This document shows, in pieces, positions 44,908 through 54,764 of a stretch of DNA of 64,000 nucleotides (the stretch's first letter is position 1; each line of letters opens with the position of its first letter). The DNA is from G965197675 sp965197675 (GTDB taxonomy: Bacteria > Chloroflexota > Dehalococcoidia > Plut-88900): NCBI GenBank assembly GCA_965197675.1, contig OZ240221.1, forward strand, positions 2,604,001 to 2,668,000, written 5' to 3'. Under the pieces are notes generated by a model. It did no database searches. It had not been told where the DNA came from and saw only the letters and a list, made by a program, of their open reading frames with translations. Made by a program: the position numbers and the translations under genes.

Positions 44908-45729
44908 TTACCTGGCTTCCACCGGCTGGGGTTGAGGAGTTCTGACCCTGCCTTCGAGGGTAGCCCCAGCCATGTAGCTCAGCCAGATGGGCACGAGAGG
45001 AAGGATACAGGGCGATAGGAAGGATAACACTCCGCCGCCGAAGGCGATTATCAATGAACCTATCCCCAGGCTCGTGACCTCTCCGCTGCCTGTGGCCTCT
45101 GGTATGAAGGACAAGTAGGTGTTTAGCTGCTGCAGGGAATCAGTGAGGATCATGGCTCCGATTAGTACTAAGAGAAGCCCGCTAATCAACTCGATTAAAT
45201 CCATGTATGGATTTATCTTCTTCAGCCACTTCCTGGCAACACCGAGGAAGGCACCAACCACCAAGAAAGGGATCCCCAACCCTAGGGAGTAGGCGAGCAT
45301 CAACATGGCACCCTGTGTCACCGACTGGTCCAGTGTAAGGGTTAGTATTCCGGCTAGAATAGGGCCTACACAGGGAGTCCACCCTATTGCAAAGGCGGAT
45401 CCCACTAAAGTTGAACGAGCATAGCTAGGCTTTTCCCCGGAGTCTATGTTCAGGCGACGCTCCCGGTAGAGAAACTCAGTCAGTCGGCCAAAGCTAAATG
45501 CACCGCTGAGATTGATGCCCAGCAGGATTAGAACAATACCAGCGATGATCTCGAGCCAATCTCGCCAGCTTCCCGAACCTACCAGACCAAGAAGGGCTCC
45601 CATACCCGTAAATACAAGAGAAAACCCCAGCATAAAGGCTATTGCATGCAGGAAAGGGGGTAGCCAAAAGACCGAAGCTTTCTTGGTTTGAGATGCGTCT
45701 ACACTCGCCATTCGCTTCTCGGATGCCAC
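44908..45729 (-). CDS. ccdA: CcdA-like cytochrome c biogenesis membrane protein with permuted order
   Basis: Thiol-disulfide transmembrane carrier family that passes electrons outward for cytochrome c maturation. Both catalytic segments exist: GWTPCVGPIL (Cys120) and FLSPCILPLVP (Cys241). In known CcdA the SPCxLPL helix is first and GWTPC fourth; here the chain opens with what is normally helix 2 (HAIAFMLGFSLVF), and the SPC helix is last. The upstream DNA contains no missing helix. If correct, the gene encodes a circularly permuted CcdA. The start is a GTG, or the ATG at 45711. No cytochrome genes neighbour it. Confidence 0.8.
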   Translation of the reverse strand: MASEKRMASVDASQTKKASVFWLPPFLHAIAFMLGFSLVFTGMGALLGLVGSGSWRDWLEIIAGIVLILLGINLSGAFSFGRLTEFLYRERRLNIDSGEKPSYARSTLVGSAFAIGWTPCVGPILAGILTLTLDQSVTQGAMLMLAYSLGLGIPFLVVGAFLGVARKWLKKINPYMDLIELISGLLLVLIGAMILTDSLQQLNTYLSFIPEATGSGEVTSLGIGSLIIAFGGGVLSFLSPCILPLVPIWLSYMAGATLEGRVRTPQPQPVEAR

Positions 45730-45826
45730 TTCTTACTTAGCACTAACTCCCGCCTCATCAGATCATCGTACCATCTCTTAGATGATAACTAAACGTAAAG
45801 GATTTACGGCACATTCCGCTAGTGAG

Positions 45827-46666
45827 TCACGACCCTCCTACAGATGTTGGTTCGGTGGTAAGTGGTGGAGGCCGCCGATTCCGATACAGAAGATATCCCA
45901 TTAACACTATAGCTACTCCTATCACTATCAAAGATATTATGTGCGCTTGCTGTAAGGCTCCCAGCCTTTCCGGATCGTCCCTGCTGAACTGAATGGCGAA
46001 TCTGCCCAAGGAGTAGAGCGACAGATATATCAGCATCACCATACCATTAGGCCTGATTCTGCCTACCAAGTGCCATATGAAGAACAACAGGAACACGTCC
46101 ATGACCATCTCATATCCCACCGCTGGATGATAGCCTATCTCCTCACCGGTCCCGTCAAGGGGTATTGTTGGGCGTCCTGTACGAAGCCCAACCCATTGAG
46201 GGTGCGTATGCACCCAGCTCCACGGGAGATTTGTTGTCTTGCTGAAATGCTCGCCGTTGATTACATCTCCAACCCTGCCTATGGTCTGAGCAATCAACAT
46301 GGCTGGAGCGGTTATATCAGCTACTCTGCCTACGGGGTATCCCTTAATCCACGCGTAGGCCACCCCTGTAACAGTGCCGCCAAGAAGAGCTCCGAATAGG
46401 GCCGCCCCACCCCGCCATGGCATGAAGATGTCTATTGGATCCTCTCTGAAAGAGTCCCAGTTATCAATGACGCTGACCATCCTGGCCCCAACCACCCCAC
46501 CCAGGATCGCCCATACAGCTATGGCGCTGATTATTTGTGGATCTATGTTTAGGTACCTGGCTCGTCGGACTACGACGAAATACGCTGTAGCCACGCCAAT
46601 GGCAGCAAAGAGGCCGTGCCAGGACAGGCCTCCTAAGACATCTGGATCTAAATCGATCACCAGCAT
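45827..46666 (-). CDS. lgt: Prolipoprotein diacylglyceryl transferase
   Basis: First enzyme of lipoprotein maturation: transfers diacylglycerol to the lipobox Cys. The signature region is AQTIGRVGDVINGEHF, near the usual GRxGNFxNxE with substitutions. Additional conserved segments are FGLFAAIGVATAYFVV-like N-terminal helices, PWRGGAALFGALLGG and LYSLGRFAIQFSRDDPE. About seven membrane helices in 279 residues. It serves lipoproteins, at least five of which are encoded in this window. Confidence 0.92.
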   Translation of the reverse strand: MLVIDLDPDVLGGLSWHGLFAAIGVATAYFVVVRRARYLNIDPQIISAIAVWAILGGVVGARMVSVIDNWDSFREDPIDIFMPWRGGAALFGALLGGTVTGVAYAWIKGYPVGRVADITAPAMLIAQTIGRVGDVINGEHFSKTTNLPWSWVHTHPQWVGLRTGRPTIPLDGTGEEIGYHPAVGYEMVMDVFLLFFIWHLVGRIRPNGMVMLIYLSLYSLGRFAIQFSRDDPERLGALQQAHIISLIVIGVAIVLMGYLLYRNRRPPPLTTEPTSVGGS

Positions 46667-46870
46667 GGATATCTATAATAACGCATAGGAGGATTGTAGA
46701 ATGCGAATCATCCTAATGAAATACCAAGCTCTCTCATAGCCAGTGTATCCACTCTGCTAAGTATGGGTCAAGGCAGTATGATTGGTTCAAGTGAGAGATT
46801 GTACATCTTATATAACCCTGTGCTAGAATATATCGAAATTTAATCCTTCCAGTCTGTGGAGGAGGCAGTC

Positions 46871-47785
46871 GTGAAGGCCACTATCGATACCTTTTTAAAC
46901 TATCTCACGGTAGAAAGAGGCCTTTCTTCCAACACATTGTTTGCTTATCGCAATGATCTCTACCAGTTCATGCACTTCATCCAAGAGGAATCCAACCATA
47001 ATCACCACGTCGCCTCATGGCCCCAGGTCGACCGAGACATGCTCGCCAAGTACGGGCTGGATCTTCAAGAGAGAACCCTGAAGGCATCTACCATCGCCCG
47101 GAAGATAGCCGCCATCAAGTCCTTCTTCTCCTTCCTGGTTGAGGAGGGGGAGCTTACATCATCTCCCACCGAGAATCTAACATCTCCCAAAGTGGGCAGA
47201 GCTTTGCCCAAGGCGCTTTCTGTCGAGGAGATCAACAGGCTTTTAGAGAGCATAGACTCCCGCTCCACTCCCGATGGAAAACGGGATCGGGCGATGATGG
47301 AACTGATCTACGCCACTGGTTTGAGGGTCACTGAACTGGTGTCACTGAACCTTCAGGACGTAGACCTGGAAAGCGATCAGGTCAAATGTCTGGGCAAAGG
47401 CGGCAAACATAGGCTCCTTCCCATACATACAGAGGCATCCGAGGCCATAGCTGAGTACTTGAGCGACGGTCGCAACAAGCTCGTCCGCAATTCCGAGGAA
47501 CAGGCGCTTTTCCTTAACCACCGCGGGGATAGACTCACCAGACAGGGATTCTGGCTGATCCTAAAGACCTACGCTCGAGAAGTAGGAATAGATGTCCCTA
47601 TTACTCCTCACATTCTCAGGCACAGCTTCGCTACCCACATGCTCAGGGGTGGTGCTCCTCTCAGACACGTCCAGGAGTTGTTGGGACACGCCAACATATC
47701 TACAACTCAGGTCTATACCCACCTAGCCAGCGACCACATTCGCTCCGAGTATGACAAAGCCCATCCCAGAGCCGAGCAACCCTAG
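46871..47785 (+). CDS. Tyrosine recombinase, XerC/XerD type
   Basis: Site-specific recombinase that resolves chromosome dimers at dif. Catalytic residues lie in TGLRVTELVSLN (Arg), HILRHSFATHMLRGG (His-x-x-Arg), LGHANISTTQVYTHL (His and Tyr). N-terminal SAM-like domain VERGLSSNTLFAYRNDL. I prefer the GTG at 46871, with GGAGGAGG six bases upstream, giving 304 residues, over 46856, where that ribosome site would be coding. XerC and XerD cannot be separated by reading; no dif-like site found. Confidence 0.9.
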   Translation: MKATIDTFLNYLTVERGLSSNTLFAYRNDLYQFMHFIQEESNHNHHVASWPQVDRDMLAKYGLDLQERTLKASTIARKIAAIKSFFSFLVEEGELTSSPTENLTSPKVGRALPKALSVEEINRLLESIDSRSTPDGKRDRAMMELIYATGLRVTELVSLNLQDVDLESDQVKCLGKGGKHRLLPIHTEASEAIAEYLSDGRNKLVRNSEEQALFLNHRGDRLTRQGFWLILKTYAREVGIDVPITPHILRHSFATHMLRGGAPLRHVQELLGHANISTTQVYTHLASDHIRSEYDKAHPRAEQP

Positions 47786-48250
47786 GCAAGTCCACCTTCA
47801 ATATGTCTATTGTCTCCGGGTTTCGTCAACCCTTCAATCCGTTTACCATACACCCGCCGGTGAAGTGAATAGATAGGATGCGTTTTGTAGCTCAGGAAAG
47901 GTGCTCAACTTATCAACGACAGTCAACCTAGATAGAGAGACTCTTCAAAGGGAAATCGGAAGGAATACACCGGGTAGACGCCAATTCCGACAAATCCCTC
48001 CACTTTCACACCCGAAAGTTCTGGCAAAGCGATTGAGATGCTACGACTGCTTCATAGAGACAATCCCAGCGAAAGTTGTGATATTTCACTGGCCCGGCAA
48101 TCCCTTCTCGCAGAGTGAAATCGAACTTGGTGAAAGAGCAGTAGACATCGGCTCAGACATAGAAACATAACCACTTCATAACACTCTAGATTTGCTATCG
48201 GCGTCTTGCCCACCATATAATGAATCAAAACGAAGGTGTAACAGTTCTAC
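47786..48250. other. Intergenic region between the Xer gene and a small membrane protein
   Basis: 465 bases with no recognised gene. A frame at 47901-48170 (89 residues) has no familiar motif and unconvincing composition, so it is not called. Near the end, AAGGTG lies 19 bases before the start at 48251. No RNA or repeat seen. Confidence 0.35.
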
Positions 48251-48577
48251 ATGGCCAGAAAATCCCGACGCTTCGCAATCAGCCAGGCTGCACTAAGTAA
48301 AAGAAAGAAGCTGAGAAAAGCTCCAGCTCAAGGAAGAGAGAGCGAGGCTCCACTTCCGAGCCCCGGACCAACCCCGGTTGTAGAGGAACCTACTTTGGCT
48401 TCTGAATCAACTGAACAAGAGCCTGAGCCTCTTCCCGAGCCAGTCGAACAGGAATCTCAGGACTTAGTTACCTCACCGTGGCGGTATGCCTACGTCCTCG
48501 CTGACCTCAGGCGAATCGGTGTTTTCGCCGGTGCCATTTTCGTGTTCCTAGGCCTTCTCACCATCTTCCTCCGATAG
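48251..48577 (+). CDS. Small protein with one C-terminal membrane helix
   Basis: 108 residues: basic N-terminus (MARKSRRFAISQAALSKRKKLRK), a Glu/Pro-rich acidic middle (about 35-75), then a single hydrophobic helix IGVFAGAIFVFLGLLTIFLR at the very end. Tail-anchored layout, no known family. Codon use and position before uvrC support it being real; function unknown. Confidence 0.6.
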   Translation: MARKSRRFAISQAALSKRKKLRKAPAQGRESEAPLPSPGPTPVVEEPTLASESTEQEPEPLPEPVEQESQDLVTSPWRYAYVLADLRRIGVFAGAIFVFLGLLTIFLR

Positions 48578-48669
48578 CGCCAGTCTAGTGCTCGTAAGTC
48601 CCCTTCCCTCCAAAACGCTCTACCCAATCTTCTAATACCACTCGTCCATCGTGTTAGAATTAATACAGA

Positions 48670-50538
48670 ATGGAGACGAAGCCCCTCCTAGACCAGATCA
48701 AGGCCACGCCCACCAAGTCGGGAGTATACATCTTCAGGGATGCGTCTGGGGTTGTATTGTATGTAGGTAAGGCCGCAAACCTCAGAAATCGAGTCAGATC
48801 CTACTTCTCCGATTCCGTTGCCCTCACCTTCAAGCTCAGGCACCTCACGTCTAAAGTAGCGGAGTATGAGTATGTGGTAACCGATTCCGAGCAAGAGGCC
48901 TTGATCCTTGAAAACACTCTCATCAAACGACACAAGCCCAGCTACAACGTGCGCCTCAAGGATGACAAGACCTACCCCTACATTAAGATAGACCTAAAGG
49001 AAGACTTTCCCATGGTCTACTTCACCCGACGGCGGGAAGACGGCGATGGAGCCCAGTACTTCGGACCCTTCGCCAGTGCAAGCTCCGTTCGCAAAACCTT
49101 GAATCTAATCAAGAAGCTCTTTCCATACCGTTCCTGCACCAAGACCATAACTGGTACGGATCCTCGACCCTGCCTAGACTACTACATCCATCGCTGCGTT
49201 GGGCCGTGCATAGGGGCAGCCGATAAAGAGGAGTACCACAAGGTCATAGATCAGGTGCTCCTCTTCCTCGAAGGGAAACGCGATACGGTGGTGAAGGAGT
49301 TGGGGCAGAAGATGGAGGAAGCCGCAACAGACCTCCAGTTCGAGCGAGCTGCCATCCTGAGAGACCAGGTACAAGCCATCGAAAGGGTTTCTCAATCCCA
49401 GAAGGTGGCATCTGACGTCTTGGAAAACGAGGATGCAATAGCTCTTGCCCGTTCTCAAGATGAGGCTTGGGTAGAGATTTTCTTCGTTAGGGAAGGAGAT
49501 CTGGTGGGAAGAGACCACTTCATGATGGAGGGTATCCAGGACGAAAGCGACAGCCAGATCATGTCCAGCTTCATTAAGCAGTTCTACGACTCTGCATCCT
49601 ACATTCCTCCCATCATCCTTCTCCAGCACATCCCAGAAGATGCAACCCTGATAGCTAATTGGCTGGAGGCTAAACGAGGGCGAAAGGTAAAGATGTGGGT
49701 GCCTCGTCAGATGGAACGGAGGCAGCTGGTGGAGATGGTAGCCGAGAATGCCTCCCAGGGCCTGGCACAGCGACGGGTGAAGTGGATGGCAGATACCGAT
49801 GCCATATCCCAAGCCATGGAAGAGCTCCAGGAACAACTCAACCTTCCCGACCTCCCTCACAGAATGGAGTGCTACGACATCTCCAACATACACGGAACCA
49901 ACGCAGTGGGGAGCATGGTGGTATTCGAGGGTGGTCGCCCCAAGCCAGCTCACTACCGTCGTTTCAAGATCAAAACGGTAGAGGGTATCGACGATTACTC
50001 TATGATGCAGGAAATGCTAAGAAGACGCTTCCATCGAATGCAGAGAGACAAAGATGGAAACACCGAGTCCAAGGAGAGCAAGAATAGAAAGAAGTTGGGA
50101 GAAGCCTGGGGCATAGTGCCCAATCTGGTGCTAATCGATGGAGGCAAGGGGCACCTAGGCGCAGCGCTGCAAGTGTTGTTGGAGCTGGGGATAGCCTCTA
50201 TACCATTGGCTAGCATCGCCAAGCAAAATGAGGAGATTTTCAGGCCCGATAGCAGTGAGCCAATATCGCTGCCCCGCAGATCCCAAGCCCTCTATCTAGT
50301 CCAGAGGCTGAGGGATGAAGCTCACCGATTCGCCATAACCTACCATAGACAGTTGAGAAAGAAGAGCGGGGTCAAATCGGTCATGGACTCGGTGCCCGGG
50401 ATAGGGCCGAAGCGGAAAAAGGCCCTAATGAGAAAGTTTGGGACTACCCAGGCCATAAGAGAGGCCGACGTCGACGAGGTAGCCGCCGTGGTAGGCATGA
50501 CCCGCTCCCTGGCCAAAAAGGTCAAAGAGTATCTGTGA
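48670..50538 (+). CDS. uvrC: Excinuclease ABC subunit C
   Basis: Makes both incisions in nucleotide excision repair with UvrB. GIY-YIG domain SGVYIFRDASGVVLYVGKAANLRNRV at the N-terminus, UvrBC-binding UVR segment (QFERAAILRDQVQAIE), RNase H-like endonuclease domain with ECYDISNIHGTNAVGSMVVFEGG and LVLIDGGKGHLGAA, and C-terminal helix-hairpin-helix (DSVPGIGPKRKKALMRKFG). 622 residues. Confidence 0.97.
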   Translation: METKPLLDQIKATPTKSGVYIFRDASGVVLYVGKAANLRNRVRSYFSDSVALTFKLRHLTSKVAEYEYVVTDSEQEALILENTLIKRHKPSYNVRLKDDKTYPYIKIDLKEDFPMVYFTRRREDGDGAQYFGPFASASSVRKTLNLIKKLFPYRSCTKTITGTDPRPCLDYYIHRCVGPCIGAADKEEYHKVIDQVLLFLEGKRDTVVKELGQKMEEAATDLQFERAAILRDQVQAIERVSQSQKVASDVLENEDAIALARSQDEAWVEIFFVREGDLVGRDHFMMEGIQDESDSQIMSSFIKQFYDSASYIPPIILLQHIPEDATLIANWLEAKRGRKVKMWVPRQMERRQLVEMVAENASQGLAQRRVKWMADTDAISQAMEELQEQLNLPDLPHRMECYDISNIHGTNAVGSMVVFEGGRPKPAHYRRFKIKTVEGIDDYSMMQEMLRRRFHRMQRDKDGNTESKESKNRKKLGEAWGIVPNLVLIDGGKGHLGAALQVLLELGIASIPLASIAKQNEEIFRPDSSEPISLPRRSQALYLVQRLRDEAHRFAITYHRQLRKKSGVKSVMDSVPGIGPKRKKALMRKFGTTQAIREADVDEVAAVVGMTRSLAKKVKEYL

Positions 50539-51437
50539 AGACCCACATGGACAGCGACAAGGAAAAGTCCCAGTATCACCTTCAGCACGGTATTGACCTG
50601 CGGGACAAAGATGACGTCGAAGGAGCGATAGAGCAATTCGATAAGTCGCTGGTATTGGATAGTGCCCTCGTAGACGCATACGTGCATCGCTGTGAGGCCC
50701 ACATCTTCAATGGGAACTATGGGAAAGCCATCACAGACGCTACCAAGGCCCTCATGCTCAATCCTCATCTACCCGGCGCCTACACTGACCGAGCGGCGGC
50801 ATACCTGAACAAGGGCGAGTACCAAAAGGCCGTGGAAGATGCCACCCAAGCAATAAACCTAGACGCCAAGTCGGCGCCGTCATACGTGAACCGAGGCGGG
50901 GCTTACATGGGGCTTGGGCAGATCAGAATGGCTATAGGCGACTACAACAAAGCGGTGCAGCTGGACCCTCAATATCCTCTCGCCTACAGCAGCAGGGCCA
51001 GCGCTTTCCTGGCCCTTAGAGCCTGGGACCGGGTTATACAAGACGCCACCGCAGCCATAAAACTCGACCCCCGATTGCCTCAACCCTACATAGACCGAGG
51101 TGAAGCCTACCGTTACAAAAGAGAGTATGACAGAGCCATTGCCGATGCCACCGAGGCGCTAAATCGTCAGCCTGGACTGGTGGTGGCTCTAATCAATCGG
51201 TCCGTTGCCTATCTTGACAAAGGAGAGGACTCCCAGGCGCTTGCCGACGCTAGCGCTGCAATAGAATTAGACCCGCACAACATTCTTGCCTACAACAACC
51301 GAGCTATAGCATATGCAAATCTGTGCCGAAAGGATGCCGCCGTGCTCGATCTGGAGAGGGCGCTAGATCTCTGCGAAGACACTCCCATGCGTGCACACAT
51401 CTCATCAGTGCTGGAAAAGGTCCGCTCACAGAGCTGA
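50535..51437 (+). CDS. Tetratricopeptide repeat protein
   Basis: 300 residues made almost wholly of about eight TPRs (for example YGKAITDATKALMLNPHLPGAYTDRAAAYLNKG). No signal peptide or catalytic domain seen, so likely a cytosolic scaffold. The GTG start overlaps the uvrC stop by four bases (GTGA), suggesting coupled translation; an ATG at 50547 is the alternative. Function unknown. Confidence 0.82.
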   Translation: MKTHMDSDKEKSQYHLQHGIDLRDKDDVEGAIEQFDKSLVLDSALVDAYVHRCEAHIFNGNYGKAITDATKALMLNPHLPGAYTDRAAAYLNKGEYQKAVEDATQAINLDAKSAPSYVNRGGAYMGLGQIRMAIGDYNKAVQLDPQYPLAYSSRASAFLALRAWDRVIQDATAAIKLDPRLPQPYIDRGEAYRYKREYDRAIADATEALNRQPGLVVALINRSVAYLDKGEDSQALADASAAIELDPHNILAYNNRAIAYANLCRKDAAVLDLERALDLCEDTPMRAHISSVLEKVRSQS

Positions 51438-51627
51438 GGATATATACCCCTTCAGCCGAAGTGTCTTTATTTGCTGCCTGGACAATTTGACAGCATTCCT
51501 ATCCTGGACGTAGACTATTCTGCGGAGTATTTCGGATAGTATTACCTGCCTAAGAGATTGCCTGAGGATGTCATCCACTTTTCTATAAACCAACCCTCAA
51601 TAGACTCCTGAGTCTCTTCCCAGGGAA

Positions 51628-52461
51628 ATGGATATACCGAGACTAATCTGGAATCGATACACCCTTGAGCTAACCCTTATAGTCACAGGCTATCTTTTCT
51701 ACATCAGCGTCAAGCGCTTGCTTGTAGAAGACCTGCAAACCATCGCCTTCGACAACGCCCACAAGGTCATCAACACAGAGCTGCTCCTCGGCTTTTTCTG
51801 GGAGGCCGATCTCCAAGGCTGGCTTCTAGACAACGCCCTATGGGTGGTAACCTTCTTTAACTGGTCCTACAGTCTAGGGTTCTTCCCAGTACTCATCCCT
51901 TCGGCCATTATCCTCTTCATCTTCCGATACAAGACGTACGTCTTCTTCCGCAATGTATTCCTAATTAGCTACGCCATCACCTGGACCCTGTATCTCATCT
52001 TTCCTGCGGCCCCTCCTCGTATGATGACGGGGCACGGCTTCATAGATACCATCGCGGAAATGGGCCCAGCCCTTTACAATACCAAAGAGGCTATTGCCCT
52101 TTACAATCAGTTCTCCGCAATGCCCAGTATGCACTTCGGATGGACGCTGCTGTTTGGAATAATCTTCTTTAGGAGCCCTCATCTGCCCTTGAGGCTGTTC
52201 GGTGTGTTGTATCCAGCCCTGTCTTTCAGTGCCATTGTGATCACCGCAAACCACTATATCCTGGATGCAATTGTTGGGGGGGCTATCATCCTCGGTTCCT
52301 ACGGCCTCTACCTCCTGATTCGGAGCTCAGCTGTGAAGCTGGTTGTATCCAACTGGATTTCCCGTTTGCCTCCAACCAAAATTGCCGAACACTCTGCTCG
52401 AGGGACACCTCTCTCCAACCAATCGAATAAGCTGAGTAGAGGTTCTCGAGCTATACCATAG
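51628..52461 (+). CDS. PAP2-family membrane phosphatase/phosphotransferase
   Basis: 277 residues with about six membrane helices. The PAP2 core motifs are PPRMMTGHG, MPSMHFGW (catalytic His) and NHYILDAIVGG (second His/Asp). The form resembles inositol-phosphorylceramide-synthase-type or lipid phosphate phosphatase members. Acts on a phospholipid or polyprenyl phosphate; substrate unknown. Basic hydrophilic C-terminal tail. Confidence 0.82.
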   Translation: MDIPRLIWNRYTLELTLIVTGYLFYISVKRLLVEDLQTIAFDNAHKVINTELLLGFFWEADLQGWLLDNALWVVTFFNWSYSLGFFPVLIPSAIILFIFRYKTYVFFRNVFLISYAITWTLYLIFPAAPPRMMTGHGFIDTIAEMGPALYNTKEAIALYNQFSAMPSMHFGWTLLFGIIFFRSPHLPLRLFGVLYPALSFSAIVITANHYILDAIVGGAIILGSYGLYLLIRSSAVKLVVSNWISRLPPTKIAEHSARGTPLSNQSNKLSRGSRAIP

Positions 52462-52708
52462 ACCTCTTCTCCTATAGCCACAGCTTCCTTTATTCGTTCG
52501 GTAACCTATGGTCTCGTTCAGAATGATAGGTGACGCATAGAATGCTGTCCTCATGAAGATAATCACAGCCGGGTACATGGATCAAAGAGGACTGACACCG
52601 TCCTGGAAGATCCCGCCAACCAACTTGGTCTACAGAGCTTGCACCTGCAGCGCAGCACTTGAGGAAGCACAGACCCAGGCGGGGTGAGGATAAGCTGACC
52701 TGTCTGTA

Positions 52709-52897
52709 CAGGTGGATGGAGGCTCCGAACTCCAGGCCCACTTCGAGCAGGAGTTCCAGGGCAGATATGACCTGGACATGGCCATACTGAACCGTCGTCT
52801 AAGAGAGTAGTAGCAGGTGCACGGCACGGTACGCCCCCACCAAGCTATCAGCTACATTACGCCTCTTCAACTCTTCCAGAAGCATCGCAACTCAGAG
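52709..52897 (+). pseudogene. Degraded IS481-like transposase remnant
   Basis: The plus-strand frame from 52709 reads VDGGSELQAHFEQEFQ and later MAILNRRLRE, two stop codons (52808-52813) and QVHGTVRPHQAISYITPLQLF. These are the DDE-core segment and the C-terminal tail of an IS481/rve transposase, joined after loss of the middle. The gap 52462-53014 contains only this and the purA promoter. It indicates an old insertion of a mobile element here. Confidence 0.75.
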
Positions 52898-52940
52898 AAA
52901 GAGGCAGAGTGTCGCTGATCTGCTAAACGAGTACAACCTA

Positions 52941-52970
52941 TTCCCAATGTCGCATCTGGTCTGATATACT
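52941..52970 (+). promoter_or_regulatory. Candidate purA promoter
   Basis: TTCCCA (52941-52946) and TATACT (52965-52970) are 18 bases apart, about 45 bases upstream of the purA ATG. The -35 matches four and the -10 five of six consensus positions. AAGGTGAAG precedes the ATG. Confidence 0.35.
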
Positions 52971-53014
52971 GCCCGACGACGTATTGCATTGTCGCCGTTA
53001 TAAGGTGAAGTTCC

Positions 53015-54307
53015 ATGTCTATAACCACTATAGTAGGGGCCCAATGGGGTGATGAAGGTAAAGGAAAGATCGTAGACCTTCTCGCCGCTAACGCCGATAT
53101 GGTCGTGCGCTACAGTGGGGGCGACAATGCGGGTCACACCGTAATGAACTCCTACGGCGAGTTTAAGCTTCATCTGATACCCGCAGGTATATTCAATCCT
53201 AAAGCTACCTGTGTCATAGGCAACGGCGTTGTAATCAATCCCAAATCCCTCCTGGACGAGATAAGCCTCCTGGAAAGCCAGGGCGCGCCGCCCCAGATGA
53301 TTGAAAGATTGTGTATCAGCGACCGGGCCCACCTGATAATGCCTTATCACCTCCTTTTGGATGAACTGGAAGAGAAGGCCCGAGGCGATAAGTCCATTGG
53401 CACAACCCTTAAGGGCATCGGGCCGGCGTACATGGACAAAACAGCGAGAGCGGGAATAAGAGCAGGAGACCTTTTAAACAAGGTTCCCTTCAAAGAGCGA
53501 CTGAGCTACGTGATGGAGCACAAAAACGCAGTCCTTACCAAGCTCTATGGAGTTCCTCCTCTTTCTGTAGAAGAGATATTCCAAGAGTACTGTCAGTACG
53601 GTGATGTCCTCGAGCCCTTCATAAAGCAAACTGAAGTGATAGTGCAGGAGGCGATAGACAGAGGGGACTCGATCATTATGGAGGGGGCTCAAGGGACCTT
53701 ACTAGACCCGGACATGGGAACCTATCCTTACGTCACTTCTTCAGCTCCAGTGGCTGCAAGCTCAGCCCTTGGGGCAGGCATAGGGCCAAAGGCGATCGGG
53801 TCAGTAATAGGCGTATACAAAGCTTACACTACCCGTGTTGGAAGCGGGCCCATGCCCACAGAGATTAACGATGAAATCGGCGACCATATAAGGGAGAGAG
53901 CGAGAGAGTACGGGGCCACGACAGGGCGACCCAGAAGATGTGGATGGTTCGATGGGGTAATAGGACGATATAGCACCAAGGTAAACGGGTATACGTCCGT
54001 GGCTCTCACCAGGCTCGATGTCCTTGACCACCTCTCAACCTTGAATATCTGCACCGGTTACCGGTTAAATGGAACCGTTCTAAAACATCCACCCAGCAAC
54101 TCCGCTGAGATGTACAAGTGCGAGCCGGTGTACGAAGAGCTACAAGGTTGGCGCACGTCAATAAGAGATATTAGAAACTTCGAGGACCTACCGGCCGAGG
54201 CGCGCTTCTACGTCAAGCGACTGGAGGAGTTGATAGAGTGCCCTATCGACCTAATAGCCGTCGGGCCTCGAAGAGAAGAGTCCATCTTCCTCCGCTCCCT
54301 TATCTGA
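53015..54307 (+). CDS. purA: Adenylosuccinate synthetase
   Basis: GTP-dependent synthesis of adenylosuccinate from IMP and aspartate, first committed step to AMP. Signatures VVGAQWGDEGKGKIVD-like start (TIVGAQWGDEGKGKIVDLLA), the GTLLDPDMGTYPYVTSS loop and TTGRPRRCGWFD. 430 residues. Stands alone after the IS remnant, with a repeat-rich region downstream. Confidence 0.97.
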   Translation: MSITTIVGAQWGDEGKGKIVDLLAANADMVVRYSGGDNAGHTVMNSYGEFKLHLIPAGIFNPKATCVIGNGVVINPKSLLDEISLLESQGAPPQMIERLCISDRAHLIMPYHLLLDELEEKARGDKSIGTTLKGIGPAYMDKTARAGIRAGDLLNKVPFKERLSYVMEHKNAVLTKLYGVPPLSVEEIFQEYCQYGDVLEPFIKQTEVIVQEAIDRGDSIIMEGAQGTLLDPDMGTYPYVTSSAPVAASSALGAGIGPKAIGSVIGVYKAYTTRVGSGPMPTEINDEIGDHIRERAREYGATTGRPRRCGWFDGVIGRYSTKVNGYTSVALTRLDVLDHLSTLNICTGYRLNGTVLKHPPSNSAEMYKCEPVYEELQGWRTSIRDIRNFEDLPAEARFYVKRLEELIECPIDLIAVGPRREESIFLRSLI

Positions 54308-54317
54308 GAAGATACCT

Positions 54318-54720
54318 AATAGAACAAGCGGGAGCCCTGACAAGTCAGAGCCCTGTCCCAGAAGCCCGCACGCAGGGAATCCACCCCCTTCACTCTCGGG
54401 GGATGAGGTGTCTCCCCTCACACTGATCTTGTCGAAGAGTGCCCTCACCCCCTATGCCCCCTGCCTGCAGCAGGCAGGTCATTCCTGTGCTTGACACGGG
54501 AATCCAAGGGAGGGGGCGACGGGACCCGCTCGGGGCTGGGGCGTTCGCTCATCCTGAGCTGTCGAAGGACATGAGCGGGGGCATCTCTTCTACCCTGCAC
54601 ATAGTGAGAGGGAGTCCAGAGGAATCCTCCCTCTGGCAGGGGGCATGGGGGATGTGCCCCCACTCACAAAAACATACCTGGGTGGGAGGGTGGGAAACAG
54701 GGCCTTTGCCTTTCCGAGAC
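54318..54720. repeat. Dispersed intergenic repeat, copy 2 (longest)
   Basis: Contains the fullest set of family blocks: CCTGTCCC...GGGAATCCA, a perfect hairpin CCTGCCTGC-A-GCAGGCAGG (54460-54478), a GTGCTTGACACGGGAATCCA block, a CCTGAGCTGTCGAAGGACATGAGCGG-like block, then GGCAGGGGG...GTGCCCCCACTC. It fills the gap between purA and dapA and codes for nothing convincing. The CCTGAG..GTCGAAGG type is a widespread intergenic repeat in environmental bacteria. Confidence 0.65.
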
Positions 54721-54764
54721 AGACGTTGATAAATCAGAGTCCCCTTCCTATCGTCCTTAGGCCT

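Noticed and set aside
47901..48170. 89-residue plus-strand frame
   Set aside because: No family features or clear ribosome site.
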